A DNA stretch of 64,000 nucleotides from SSSZ01 sp016790965 (GCA_016790965.1 JAEUNZ010000030.1:1-64000); one strand, 5' to 3'. Shown: positions 1-13,510, numbered from the stretch's first letter. Notes: generated by a model from the letters alone, not told the origin. Numbers and translations: made by a program.

Positions 1-49
1 CCAGATCAAATTCGCGCATCGTGAAGGAAACGGCACGCTTCTCGCCGCC

Positions 50-65
50 AGTGAAATATTTCACT
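50..65. promoter_or_regulatory. 16-bp perfect palindrome, candidate operator
   Basis: AGTGAAATATTTCACT reads the same on both strands and lies just upstream of the diguanylate cyclase gene. It could bind a dimeric regulator. No regulator is encoded next to it in the window. Bases 1-49 hold nothing I can assign. Confidence 0.35.
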
Positions 66-88
66 TCGCGTCTGCTTTGCGCCGGTCT

Positions 89-1853
<1,765 letters not shown>

Positions 1854-1864
<11 letters not shown>

Positions 1865-2237
1865 CGGCACGCGCCTGCATTGGCTTCTTGTCCGGCCATT
1901 GCACCTGAAGCAGCAGCTTGGCGCCGGCCGCGACATTGCCGGGACCAGCCAGGCGGTTGTCACCGGCCGGCTTCAGTAGTACCTCGGTTTTCTGCGCGCC
2001 GACCAGTACCGTCAGCTTGCCGCTGGCGCCAGCCGTGGCCACCGGCGCGCCATGGTTGGTCGCATACACGGTGACCTGCCCCCCCTTGCCGACGATTTCA
2101 AACTGCGCCTCGCCGGCCTCAGCAACAACACCACCATATTGCGGCTGACCATGCTCGGCGTGCGCCAGCACCTGGCCAGCATTGAGACTGAGGGCCAAAA
2201 AACCGGCTGCTGCGGTCAACACGAATTTATTGCGCAT
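1854..2237 (-). CDS. Small secreted protein of the metal-efflux operon
   Basis: A 127-residue protein with a clear signal peptide (MRNKFVLTAAAGFLALSLNA, cleavage after VLA) and a short His-containing start to the mature part (HAEHGQPQYGG). The rest resembles a compact beta-rich periplasmic domain. It is the last gene of the minus-strand RND efflux operon, 19 bases after the pump gene, with AAGGAG in front of its ATG. Genes like this commonly trail CzcA-type pumps; a periplasmic metal-carrying or accessory role is inferred only. The start chosen is the one that gives the signal peptide; the longer upstream reading would overlap the pump gene. It overlaps the convergent cyclase gene by 11 bases. 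Confidence 0.8.
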
Positions 2238-2256
2238 TTCAGGACTCCTTTGAAGT

Positions 2257-5385
<3,129 letters not shown>

Positions 5386-5395
5386 GGTCCGGTCC

Positions 5396-6508
5396 TCAGC
5401 GTATCTGCGCAATCAGGCTGGCGCCCTGCACCACCGCCCGTTCGCCACTTTTCAGGCCGCCGGTGACCACGACCCGCAGGCCGTCCAGCGGCTGGGTCTG
5501 CACCGCCCGCGCCTCGAAGCGCTCGGGAGCCGTCTTGACCCAGACGACCACCTGGTTGGCGGTGTTGCGGGTCAAGGCCGCCATCGGCAACGGCAGGCCG
5601 CGCAGCGTCGCCTTCAGGCGCACCTGCACCTTGACCGGCTGCCCAAGCGGCAGGGTCAGTCCGGCACCGGTCGCGTGGTTCTCGAACATCAGCGGCAAGG
5701 CCTGTTCGCGCAGCCGGCGACTGGCGCCGATGTAGCTCAGGGGCACCGAGCGCTCACCGACCGCGACGCTCGCCGACACCACTTGGTCGAGGGGCAAGGG
5801 CTCGTAGGCGCTGGCCTCGATGTGCAGGCTGTCGGGGTCGATGACCTCGAAGATCAGTTCCTTCGGCTCGACCACCTGGCCGACCACGGCGTTGCTCGCC
5901 GCCAGCACGCCGGAGACCGGCGCCACCAGCGCCTCGCGCCCGGACAGGCCGGCCCCGACCGCGGCGATCCGACCGTGCAGGCTGGCCAGTTCGCTCTCGG
6001 CCGCCTCGATGTCCTTCTTGGGCACCGTGTCGGCCAGTTCCTGCAGGCGATGCAGGCGCTTTTCGGCCAGCCCGCGGCTGGCTTTCAGCTCGGCCAGCAG
6101 CGCCGACTGGTTGGAACGCTCGATGGCCCCGGACGACGGCATGACCCAGGCCAGCACCTCGCCCTTCCTGACCTTGCTGCCGGCGGACGGCAGGCCATGC
6201 GGCCCGGCCGCCTCGATGCGTCCGGGAATCATCGCCTGGACACGCCCGCCGAGGTGCGGGTCCATGATCACCCGGCCGGTCAGTTCCAGGCTTTTAGGCA
6301 GGTCGGCTTCCGCCGTCCGCTCGGTCAGCACGCCCATGCCACGCTGCGCCGACTTGGGCAGGAAGACGGCCCCATCGGGCAGGCGCTGCGGAGTGTTGCC
6401 AGGCACCACCATGGCTTTCTTCTCGTCGCCGTGGTCGTGCCCCTCATGGGCCGCCAGGGGCAGGCTCAGGCCGGCCAGCAGCAGGCTCAACAGATAAGCG
6501 TTCTTCAT
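5396..6508 (-). CDS. czcB: RND efflux periplasmic adaptor, CzcB type
   Basis: Membrane-fusion protein of 370 residues that links the inner-membrane pump to the TolC-type channel. It starts with a signal peptide ending in PLAA, then a His-rich metal-binding stretch (HEGHDHGDE) typical of CzcB-like adaptors. A central alpha-hairpin (about residues 125-185) sits between two halves of a lipoyl/barrel-sandwich domain (VRKGEVLAWV... and ALVAPVSGVLAA), followed by the beta-barrel and membrane-proximal domains. Its ATG overlaps the stop of the upstream gene in an ATGA, and it is followed by the pump gene after 10 bases, so all three are probably co-translated. His-rich N-termini in this family fit divalent metals; the exact metal is unknown. 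Confidence 0.9.
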   Translation of the reverse strand: MKNAYLLSLLLAGLSLPLAAHEGHDHGDEKKAMVVPGNTPQRLPDGAVFLPKSAQRGMGVLTERTAEADLPKSLELTGRVIMDPHLGGRVQAMIPGRIEAAGPHGLPSAGSKVRKGEVLAWVMPSSGAIERSNQSALLAELKASRGLAEKRLHRLQELADTVPKKDIEAAESELASLHGRIAAVGAGLSGREALVAPVSGVLAASNAVVGQVVEPKELIFEVIDPDSLHIEASAYEPLPLDQVVSASVAVGERSVPLSYIGASRRLREQALPLMFENHATGAGLTLPLGQPVKVQVRLKATLRGLPLPMAALTRNTANQVVVWVKTAPERFEARAVQTQPLDGLRVVVTGGLKSGERAVVQGASLIAQIR

Positions 6509-7251
6509 GCCTGAACTCCCTTGCGCCCGCGGCGCCAGAACAGCAGGGCGACCAGCCCGCCGAGCAGGGCCAGCCCGGCAAGGATGCGGCCGATCCCGGC
6601 CGTGCTCGCCGCCGCGCCGGGTGGCGCATGGACGTCGAAATCGGCAGTGAGCAGATCGCTCTCGGTGCCGGCCACCAGGGTCATCGCCAGCGGGTATTCG
6701 CCCGGCTGGCGCAGGGGCTCCAGCCAGTCGGCGTCGGCGATCAGGTAATCGCCGCGCTCGGCCCGGAACACCGCCTTGGCCGATTTGCCGCCAACTTCGA
6801 CCTCCAGCGTCGCGCCAAGCACCGGCGCGTTGCTATCGGCCCGGTCGATGTAGAAAACAAAGCCTGCGTCCTCCAGCCGGCCGACCACCTCGAAGGCCTC
6901 GCTTTCGGCCACGGCGACCGGTACCGGCGCCGCCCCGTCTGCCCCAGCCACCGGTCCGGCCAGCGCAAAGGCCAAGCTCAATCCGAAAAGCCGTCCACAA
7001 AAATTGAACCTGGAAACCTCAGTTGGACGAGCCCGTTGGTGTGTTCGGGCGGGAGTCTGGCGCGAAGCGACGACGCGGCAGGCTGATGCCTGCAAGGAGG
7101 AGCGACAAAGCCAGGCGCCCGCCCGGATGCGCCAGCGGGCTCGGAGCGCTGCCCCCGGTGGGTGAGCGCTCCGAGTGGCGCCGAAGTCCGGGGAACGGGG
7201 CATACCGGGACTCGGCAAGCGGTCAACTGAGGTTTCCAGGTTGGAATTCAT
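6505..7251 (-). CDS. Membrane-anchored periplasmic protein of efflux operon, with repeat-derived N-terminus
   Basis: The real domain begins around 6990 with a hydrophobic export segment ending AGPVAGADG, then a beta-rich periplasmic domain of about 130 residues and a C-terminal transmembrane helix (IGRILAGLALLGGLVALLFW) with a basic tail. It sits between czcC and czcB and overlaps czcB by four bases. No known family recognised. The 236-bp repeat at 7007-7242 lies across its 5' end: the ATG at 7251, with GGAG eight bases upstream at the end of czcC, reads in frame through the whole repeat. Without the insert the start would read MNSNFCGRLFGLSLAFALAG, a normal signal peptide, so the repeat seems to have entered the third or fourth codon. 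Either an extended protein is made, or translation now starts inside, for example at TTG 6984. Confidence 0.65.
   Translation of the reverse strand: MNSNLETSVDRLPSPGMPRSPDFGATRSAHPPGAALRARWRIRAGAWLCRSSLQASACRVVASRQTPARTHQRARPTEVSRFNFCGRLFGLSLAFALAGPVAGADGAAPVPVAVAESEAFEVVGRLEDAGFVFYIDRADSNAPVLGATLEVEVGGKSAKAVFRAERGDYLIADADWLEPLRQPGEYPLAMTLVAGTESDLLTADFDVHAPPGAAASTAGIGRILAGLALLGGLVALLFWRRGRKGVQA
7007..7242. repeat. 236-bp palindromic repeat element, copy 1
   Basis: Ends in a perfect 19-bp inverted repeat, AACCTGGAAACCTCAGTTG against its complement at the right end. Inner complementary blocks (CGAGCCCG with CGGGCTCG; TCGGGCGGG with CCCGCCCGG; GGAGCGCT with AGCGCTCC) would fold the whole unit into a branched structure. 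A second copy at 31422-31656 is about 85-90 percent identical by eye. There is no transposase inside. It lies between czcC and the next operon gene. No clean target duplication; an imperfect one (TCCAA / TTCAA) would make the insert 237 bp, exactly 79 codons. Confidence 0.9.
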
Positions 7252-7256
7252 GCTGT

Positions 7257-8465
7257 TTACTCCGGCAACAAGCCAAGACTCTGGCGCCATTGCGATATGC
7301 CCTGGGCCAGCGCGATGCGTGCCCGGCCCAGGGCCCGTTCCGCCTCGAAGGCCTCGCTGTCGATGCGCAGGCGCGTCGGCAGGTCGCTTTCGCCGAGGCG
7401 GAAGGATTTCTCGTAGAAGCCGCGGTTTTCCCGCGCCAGACCGGCGCGCTGTTCGGCCGCCGCCAATTGGCGGCGGGCCGCCGCGACCTGGGCCCGCAGG
7501 GCGGCGGCCTCCAGGCCCAGGCGTTCCCGTTCCCGCTCGAGTTCGACACCGGCCTCGATGGCCTCGGCATTGGCCGTCGCCACCCGTGCGTCCTGGCGTG
7601 GCCCGGCGCCGAAGGGAACGCGCAGCGCCAGAGCCCAGGTCTGTTCGCTGCGCTCCCCATAGGCGGCGCGATCACTGCGCGTCGACAGCATCAACTCCGG
7701 ATTGGCCCGCCCCTGCGCCCGGGCCAGATCGACTTGACGGCGCGCTACCTCGCTCTGCGCCGCCAGTTCCCGCAAGGCCGGATGCTCGGCCGGTGCGGCG
7801 GCCGGCTCCGGCTCGTACTGCACCTCGACATCGCCAACCGGCCGGCCGCTCAGGCTCTCCAGCCGATGCCGCAGGCCCAGTTCGACGGCCTGCGCTTCGG
7901 CCTGCTGGGCCTGGCTTTGGGCCAGCGCCCCGGCAACCTGGTTGAGATCGGCCCGCGACAGGTCGCCGGCGGCAAAGCGGCGGGCCACGTCATCGCGCAG
8001 GCGGGCCGCCGCGGCAAGCCGCTCGCCGGCCAGCGCCAACTCGTTGCGGGCGCTCTGCCAGCCCCACCAGCTCTCCCGCAGCACCTGGGCCAGGCGCAGG
8101 CGCTGCATCTCGCCGCGTCCGGCCGCCACGTCGGCCTCGGCAGCGGCCAGGGCCTGGCTGCCACTGCGTTCACCGGGCAGCCAGAGGGGAAGGACGAGGC
8201 CGATTTCATTTTCGCGGGCGCCGTTACGGCGGTTGAAGCGGTCGCTGCGGGTGCCGATCTCGACGCTGGGCGGCGCTGCCGTCCAGGCATCGGCGGCGGC
8301 ACGCAGGGCGGCTGCTCCCCGCTGGCGCTCGTGCAGCGCAGCGGCGACTGGCTGGCGCTGCCAGGCTTCGGCAAAGGTACGGGCAAGGGCCGTCTCGCCC
8401 TGGGCCGAAGCGCTGGCGAAGAGGCCGTAAAACAGAATGGGCGCGAGGCCGCAAACGATTCGCAT
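7257..8465 (-). CDS. czcC: TolC-family outer membrane channel, CzcC type
   Basis: Outer-membrane partner of the metal efflux pump, 402 residues, a normal length for CzcC. A signal peptide ends FASASAQG. The body is rich in Ala, Leu, Arg and Gln with long coiled-coil helices and two related OEP repeats (about residues 25-200 and 215-395), as expected for the trimeric channel. ATG at 8465 is preceded by GGAGGG. It is separated from the upstream CzcI-like gene by 106 bases and from the next operon gene by the repeat element, whose right end is only 14 bases from the czcC stop. Family assignment is secure. Confidence 0.88.
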   Translation of the reverse strand: MRIVCGLAPILFYGLFASASAQGETALARTFAEAWQRQPVAAALHERQRGAAALRAAADAWTAAPPSVEIGTRSDRFNRRNGARENEIGLVLPLWLPGERSGSQALAAAEADVAAGRGEMQRLRLAQVLRESWWGWQSARNELALAGERLAAAARLRDDVARRFAAGDLSRADLNQVAGALAQSQAQQAEAQAVELGLRHRLESLSGRPVGDVEVQYEPEPAAAPAEHPALRELAAQSEVARRQVDLARAQGRANPELMLSTRSDRAAYGERSEQTWALALRVPFGAGPRQDARVATANAEAIEAGVELERERERLGLEAAALRAQVAAARRQLAAAEQRAGLARENRGFYEKSFRLGESDLPTRLRIDSEAFEAERALGRARIALAQGISQWRQSLGLLPE

Positions 8466-8571
8466 GGGGTTCCCTCCGGTTGCTGGATGACATCAACCGG
8501 CGGCATGCCGCACCGGCCCGCGTAGCGACGCGGACCTTCAGGGATTCAGGGACGAGGCAAGCCGCCGCGGA

Positions 8572-8955
8572 TCAGGCGGCGACTCTGGGGGGGCGTTCGA
8601 GCCCTTCGGGGATGCGCGAGGAAAAGGGTCGCGGCGGGGTGTCGAACGCGGCATCGCCCCCGTCGACCAGCAGCAGACGAGGAGCGGCTGCCAGGCCGCC
8701 CGGCATGTGACCCAGGACATGGCCCGGACAACAATGATGCTGCGCTTCGTCGCAGTCTGCCTGGGCGTGGTCATCGCAGCCGGGACAAGCGTCGCCCGGC
8801 GCCGCGTGATCATGGTCATGGCCGTGGTCGTCGGCCAGCGCCACCGGGTGCTCGTGCGCGGCCATGCCGCCGGTCGCGTCCCAGCCGAAACTCGGCGAGA
8901 AGACGGTCAACAGCATGACCACAATCAACAGGCGGGAAACGAGGCGTGTCAGCAT
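8572..8955 (-). CDS. Cys/His-rich secreted protein, CzcI-like
   Basis: A 127-residue exported protein with a signal peptide (MLTRLVSRLLIVVMLLTVFS) and a strongly metal-binding middle: HEH, DDHGHDHDHAAPGDACPGC, DDHAQADCD, HHCCPGH. The C-terminus ends in an SRIPEGLERPPRV motif like those of CzcI/CopL-type proteins that precede metal efflux operons. It is the first gene of the minus-strand czc cluster. A regulatory or metal-buffering role in the periplasm is inferred from position and composition. No good ribosome site is visible in front of ATG 8955. The divergent region to tgt contains a direct repeat ACAATC-3-ACAATC near 8972-8992 that may be a control site. Confidence 0.7.
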   Translation of the reverse strand: MLTRLVSRLLIVVMLLTVFSPSFGWDATGGMAAHEHPVALADDHGHDHDHAAPGDACPGCDDHAQADCDEAQHHCCPGHVLGHMPGGLAAAPRLLLVDGGDAAFDTPPRPFSSRIPEGLERPPRVAA

Positions 8956-9049
8956 CAGGGCTCAACGATAGCGTAGACAATCTATACAATCACGCACCCA
9001 GCGCAAGAAGCTCTGATTTGCGCAAAAAATTCATAAAAATCAAGCTGCC

Positions 9050-10162
9050 ATGCACTTCGAACTCCTCACCACCGACGGCGCTGCGCGCCGCGGCCGCCTT
9101 GACCTCGCCCACGGCAGCGTCGAGACCCCGGTCTTCATGCCCGTGGGCACCTACGGCACGGTCAAGGCCATGACGCCGCAGTCCCTCGCCGAAATCGGAG
9201 CGCAGATCTGCCTGGGCAACACTTTTCACCTCTGGCTGCGGCCAGGACTCGACGTGGTCCGCGCCCACGGGGGCCTGCATCGCTTCATGAACTGGGACAG
9301 GCCCATCCTCACCGATTCGGGAGGCTTCCAGGTCTTTTCCCTGGGCGCCCTGCGCAAGATCGGCGAGGAGGGCGTGAAGTTCTCTTCCCCCATCGACGGC
9401 GCCAAACTCTTCCTGACCCCGGAAGAATCGATGCGCATCCAGCACGGGCTCAATTCCGACATCGTCATGATTTTCGACGAGTGCACGCCCTACCCGGCCA
9501 GCCACGAGGAAGCCGCCAAGTCCATGCGGCTCTCGCTGCGTTGGGCGAGGCGCTCCAGGGACGAGCACGAACGTCTGGGCAATGGAAACGCCCTCTTCGG
9601 CATCGTGCAGGGGGGCATGTACGAGGATCTGCGCGAAGAATCCCTCGCCGGACTGGACGGGATCGGCTTCGACGGCATGGCCATCGGCGGCCTTTCGGTG
9701 GGCGAGCCGAAGGAAGACATGTCGCGCATCCTCGCCCACACGGCACCACGCCTGCCCGCCGGGAAGCCCCGCTACCTGATGGGGGTCGGCACGCCGGAAG
9801 ACCTGGTGGAAGCCGTGACGGCCGGCATCGACATGTTCGACTGCGTGATGCCCACCCGCAACGCCAGGAACGGCCACCTGTTCACCCGCTTCGGCGACGT
9901 CAAGATCAAGAACGCCCGTTTCAGGAACGATACCGGCCCCCTCGACCCATCCTGCACCTGCAGCACCTGCACCCAATTCACCCGGGCCTATCTCCACCAC
10001 CTTTTCCGGGCCGGGGAAATCCTGGGGTCCATGCTCAACACCATCCACAATCTGCATTACTACCAGACCCTCATGGCGGAAATGCGCGGGGCCATCGAGA
10101 CCGGCCGTTTCGGGCCGTGGCAGGAAGCGTTCCGGCGGGACCGTCAAGGTGGCATTCCATGA
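9050..10162 (+). CDS. tgt: tRNA-guanine transglycosylase
   Basis: Exchanges guanine 34 for preQ1 in tRNAs with GUN anticodons, a step of queuosine synthesis. At 370 residues it matches bacterial Tgt. Visible family signatures are TDSGGFQVFSLG with the catalytic first Asp region, DECTPYPASHEEAAKSMRLSLRW, the GIVQGGMYEDLREES loop, the nucleophile region GIDMFDCVMPTRNARNGHLFT, and the zinc site CTCSTC with a downstream His in NTIHNLHYY. It heads the tgt-yajC-secD-secF cluster typical of proteobacteria. The leader shows a TTTGCGCAAA palindrome near 9016 but no strong ribosome site. Confidence 0.97.
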   Translation: MHFELLTTDGAARRGRLDLAHGSVETPVFMPVGTYGTVKAMTPQSLAEIGAQICLGNTFHLWLRPGLDVVRAHGGLHRFMNWDRPILTDSGGFQVFSLGALRKIGEEGVKFSSPIDGAKLFLTPEESMRIQHGLNSDIVMIFDECTPYPASHEEAAKSMRLSLRWARRSRDEHERLGNGNALFGIVQGGMYEDLREESLAGLDGIGFDGMAIGGLSVGEPKEDMSRILAHTAPRLPAGKPRYLMGVGTPEDLVEAVTAGIDMFDCVMPTRNARNGHLFTRFGDVKIKNARFRNDTGPLDPSCTCSTCTQFTRAYLHHLFRAGEILGSMLNTIHNLHYYQTLMAEMRGAIETGRFGPWQEAFRRDRQGGIP

Positions 10163-10213
10163 CCGGTGCTAGAATGCCGCCTTTCGTTTCGACCGCTTCG
10201 AGGAAAACCCCCC

Positions 10214-10546
10214 ATGATCAGCCTTGCCCACGCCCAGGCCGCGGCCCCCGCCGGCGGCGCCGACTATACCGGCCTCATCATGATGGTGGCCATGTTCGCC
10301 ATCGTCTGGCTGATGATGATCCGCCCCCAGATGAAGAAGGCCAAGGAGCACAAGACCATGGTCGAAGCCCTGCAGAAGGGCGACGAGATCGTCACCCAGG
10401 GGGGCCTGGCCGGCCGTGTCACCAAGGTGGGCGAAAATTTCCTGCACGTGGATGTCTCGGAAGGCAAGGACGGCGCCGTCGAAGTCATCGTGCAAAAGAC
10501 CGCGGTGGCCAACCTGCTCCCCAAGGGCACCCTCAAGGGTCTGTGA
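10214..10546 (+). CDS. yajC: Sec translocon accessory protein YajC
   Basis: Small inner-membrane protein of 110 residues that associates with SecDF. One transmembrane helix (GLIMMVAMFAIVWLMMIRPQMKK) is followed by the standard cytoplasmic segment with KGDEIVTQGGLAGRVTKVGENFLHVDV. ATG 10214 is preceded by GAGGA; the longer upstream start adds an unlikely basic extension. A TAGAAT -10-like hexamer lies at 10170-10175, so it may have its own promoter inside the tgt 3' end. Confidence 0.95.
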   Translation: MISLAHAQAAAPAGGADYTGLIMMVAMFAIVWLMMIRPQMKKAKEHKTMVEALQKGDEIVTQGGLAGRVTKVGENFLHVDVSEGKDGAVEVIVQKTAVANLLPKGTLKGL

Positions 10547-10635
10547 CCCGGGGAAGAGGGAAGCCTTAGGGGGAAGGGTCACCTTCCCGTCGCCCTTCCC
10601 TTCTCCTTTCCCCCTTTTCCCTTCCCGCTCGCACC
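10547..10635 (+). other. Purine-rich then pyrimidine-rich spacer before secD
   Basis: The yajC-secD gap is a purine tract (GGGGAAGAGGGAAG, then AGGGGGAAGGG) followed by about 45 bases that are nearly all C and T, ending CTCGCACC just before the secD ATG. The two halves are roughly complementary and could pair. No Shine-Dalgarno sequence is visible near the secD start. Confidence 0.6.
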
Positions 10636-12510
10636 ATGAATCGCTACCCCCTCTGGAAATACATCGTCGTCGCCGTGGCGCTCGTGCTGGGCTTCGTCTA
10701 TACCCTGCCCAATTTCTTCGGCGAGTCGCCCGCGGTGCAGGTCTCCAGCGCCAAGGCGACCCTGAAGACCGACGACAAGACCCTGGCCCGGGCCGAGGAG
10801 GCGCTCAAGGCGGCGGGCATCGTCCACGACGGCATTCAACTCGATTTCAATGGGGTCAAGGCCCGCTTCAAGGACACCGATACGCAGTTGAAGGCCAAGG
10901 ACGCCCTGGAAAAGACCTTCAACCCGGACACCGCCGACCCCCATTACGTCATCGCCCTGAACCTGCTCACGGCCTCGCCGTCCTGGCTGACCGGCCTGCA
11001 TGCCCTGCCCATGTACCTGGGCCTGGACCTGCGCGGGGGCGTGCACTTCCTGCTCCAGGTGGACATGAAGGGGGCCCTGACCAAGCGCCTCGACTCCGTC
11101 GGCGCCGATGTGCGCACCCTGATGCGCGACAAGAACGTCCGCCACGCCGGCGTGAGCCGCGAGGGCGAACGTCTGGTGATCCGCTTCCGCGACGCGGAGA
11201 CCCGCGACAAGTCCCGCACGACCCTCACGGATGCCCAACCTGATCTCGCCCTTGTCGAACAGGGCGAAGGCAGCGACCTCCGTCTAGTCGCCACCCTGAA
11301 ACCGGAAGCGCTCAAACGCCTGGGCGAATTCGCCCTCAAGCAGAACATCACCACCCTGCACAACCGCATCAATGAACTGGGCGTCGCCGAGCCGGTGATT
11401 CAGCAGCAGGGCAGCGACCGCATCGTCGTCCAGTTGCCCGGCGTGCAGGACACGGCCAAGGCCAAGGACATCCTGGGCCGCACCGCGACCCTGGAAATCC
11501 GCATGGTGGACGACGCTCCCGGCGTCCTGGAAGCCGCCCTGGCCGGCAACCCGCCTTTCGGCACCGAACTCTATACCGAGCGGGGCGGGTCGCCCCTGGT
11601 GGTGAAAAAGCAGGTGGTCCTCACCGGAGACCGCCTGACCGACGCCCAGCCCGGCTTCGACAATCAGACCAACGAGCCTGCCGTCCACCTCAACCTCGAC
11701 TCTGCCGGGGCACGTATCTTCAAGGACATCACCCGGGAGAACGTGGGCAAGCGTATGGCCATCCTGCTCATCGAGAAGGGCAAGGGCGAGGTCATCACCG
11801 CCCCCGTCATCCGCACCGAAATCGGCGGCGGCAGGGTGCAGATTTCCGGCCGCATGAACACCGTCGAAGCCAACGACACAGCCCTGTTGCTGCGCGCCGG
11901 GTCCCTGGCCGCGCCCATGGACATCATCGAGGAACGCACCATAGGCCCCAGCCTGGGCGCCGAAAACATCAAGAAGGGCTTCCATTCGACCCTATGGGGC
12001 TTCGCGGCCATCGCCGTGTTCATGATTGCTTATTACCAGATGTTCGGCGTCATCTCGGTCATCGCCCTGGCTTCCAACCTGCTCTTCCTAGTCGCGCTCC
12101 TGTCCCTTCTTCAGGCGACCCTCACGCTGCCCGGCATCGCCGCCATCGCGCTCACCCTGGGCATGGCCATCGACGCCAACGTGCTGATCAACGAACGCAT
12201 CCGCGAGGAACTGCGCAACGGAGTGCCCCCCCAAGGCGCCATCTCGGAAGGCTACGAACGGGCCTTCGGCACCATCCTGGATTCGAACATCACCACCCTC
12301 ATCGCCGGCCTGGCGCTCCTCATTTTCGGCTCCGGCCCGGTGCGCGGCTTCGCGGTGGTCCATTGCCTGGGCATTCTGACCTCCATCTTCTCGTCGGTAG
12401 TCGTCTCCCGGGCCCTGGTCAATCTCGTCTACGGCCGCCAGAAGAAGCTGGCCAGGGTCGCCATCGGCTCGGTCTGGAAGCCGGGCCTCGCCGGCAACGG
12501 CACCAAGTAA
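10636..12510 (+). CDS. secD: Protein translocase subunit SecD
   Basis: Inner-membrane RND-like subunit that uses proton motive force to help release proteins on the periplasmic side. It has 624 residues, close to the E. coli length. One N-terminal helix (LWKYIVVAVALVLGFVYTLPNFF), a large periplasmic P1 region with the family signature LGLDLRGGVHFLLQV (about residue 130), and five C-terminal helices including ALTLGMAIDANVLINERIREEL, which holds the conserved Asp of transmembrane segment 4. secF follows after 12 bases. The start has no visible ribosome-binding sequence. Confidence 0.97.
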   Translation: MNRYPLWKYIVVAVALVLGFVYTLPNFFGESPAVQVSSAKATLKTDDKTLARAEEALKAAGIVHDGIQLDFNGVKARFKDTDTQLKAKDALEKTFNPDTADPHYVIALNLLTASPSWLTGLHALPMYLGLDLRGGVHFLLQVDMKGALTKRLDSVGADVRTLMRDKNVRHAGVSREGERLVIRFRDAETRDKSRTTLTDAQPDLALVEQGEGSDLRLVATLKPEALKRLGEFALKQNITTLHNRINELGVAEPVIQQQGSDRIVVQLPGVQDTAKAKDILGRTATLEIRMVDDAPGVLEAALAGNPPFGTELYTERGGSPLVVKKQVVLTGDRLTDAQPGFDNQTNEPAVHLNLDSAGARIFKDITRENVGKRMAILLIEKGKGEVITAPVIRTEIGGGRVQISGRMNTVEANDTALLLRAGSLAAPMDIIEERTIGPSLGAENIKKGFHSTLWGFAAIAVFMIAYYQMFGVISVIALASNLLFLVALLSLLQATLTLPGIAAIALTLGMAIDANVLINERIREELRNGVPPQGAISEGYERAFGTILDSNITTLIAGLALLIFGSGPVRGFAVVHCLGILTSIFSSVVVSRALVNLVYGRQKKLARVAIGSVWKPGLAGNGTK

Positions 12511-12522
12511 GGGGAAACGGAC

Positions 12523-13467
12523 ATGGAATTTTTCCGCATCAGGAACGACATCCCCTTCATGCGCCACGCGCTGAAGTTCAACATCATCTCCCTGGTGACC
12601 TTCATCGTGGCGGTGCTCTTTCTGTTTGCCAAGGGCCTGCACCTGTCGGTGGAATTCACCGGCGGCACCCTGATCGAAGTTCAGTATCAACAGGCGGCCG
12701 ACCTGGAGAAAATTCGCGGCGCCTTGGGCAAGTCCGGTTTCACCGACTACGCGGTGCAGAATTTCGGCTCCTCCCAGGACGTGATGATCCGCCTCCCCCT
12801 CAAGGCCGACCAGAACACGGCCCAGCTTGGGGAAGCCGTCATGAAATCCCTGGAAGCCGATGCGCCCGGCGCCCGCTTGAGTCGGGTCGAATTCGTCGGC
12901 CCCCAGGTAGGCAAGGAACTGGCGGAAAACGGTGCCATGGCCCTGCTGCTGGTCGTCATCGGCATCGTCGTCTACCTCGCCTTCCGCTTCGAATGGCGCT
13001 TCTCGGTTTCGGCCATCATCGCCAACCTGCACGACGTGGTCATCATCCTCGGCTTCTTCGCCGCCTTCCAGTGGGAATTCTCGCTTTCCGTTCTGGCCGC
13101 GGTGCTCGCGGTACTGGGCTATTCGGTCAACGAATCCGTGGTGGTCTTCGACCGGGTGCGGGAAACCTTCAAGAAAAAACGCGGCCTCTCCACCCCCCAG
13201 GTGCTGGACCACGCCATTACCAGCACCATCAGCCGCACCATCATCACCCACGGCTCGACCCAGTTGATGGTGCTGTCCATGCTCGTCTTCGGCGGGGAAA
13301 CCCTCTACTACTTCTCCCTCGCCCTGACCATCGGCATCTGCTTCGGCATCTACTCCTCGGTCCTGGTGGCCAGCCCCCTGGTCATGTGGCTGGGGGTCTC
13401 CCGGGAACAGTTCATCACCCAGAAGAAGGTCATCGAAGGCGCCAACGAGGAGGGTGCCGTCGTCTGA
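12523..13467 (+). CDS. secF: Protein translocase subunit SecF
   Basis: Partner of SecD, 314 residues. Contains the N-terminal helix (LKFNIISLVTFIVAVLFLFAKG), the periplasmic signature LSVEFTGGTLIEVQY, and the C-terminal helices with LAVLGYSVNESVVVFDRVRE and SRTIITHGSTQLMVL, all typical. GGGGAAACGG precedes the ATG. It is the last gene of the cluster; a strong terminator follows about 16 bases after the stop. Confidence 0.97.
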   Translation: MEFFRIRNDIPFMRHALKFNIISLVTFIVAVLFLFAKGLHLSVEFTGGTLIEVQYQQAADLEKIRGALGKSGFTDYAVQNFGSSQDVMIRLPLKADQNTAQLGEAVMKSLEADAPGARLSRVEFVGPQVGKELAENGAMALLLVVIGIVVYLAFRFEWRFSVSAIIANLHDVVIILGFFAAFQWEFSLSVLAAVLAVLGYSVNESVVVFDRVRETFKKKRGLSTPQVLDHAITSTISRTIITHGSTQLMVLSMLVFGGETLYYFSLALTIGICFGIYSSVLVASPLVMWLGVSREQFITQKKVIEGANEEGAVV

Positions 13468-13483
13468 GCGGCGAGGGCTCCGC

Positions 13484-13510
13484 AAACGGGCGCCTGCGGG
13501 CGCCCGTTTT
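13484..13510 (+). terminator. Rho-independent terminator after secF
   Basis: AAACGGGCGCC-TGCG-GGCGCCCGTTTT: an 11-bp perfect stem with a four-base loop and a T run. The A run on the left arm makes it usable from the minus strand too, where it would end the DUF2322-like operon. Confidence 0.85.

Noticed and set aside
7007..7242. Insertion sequence with transposase
   Set aside because: The 236-bp element is too short for a transposase and neither copy shows a consistent target duplication.
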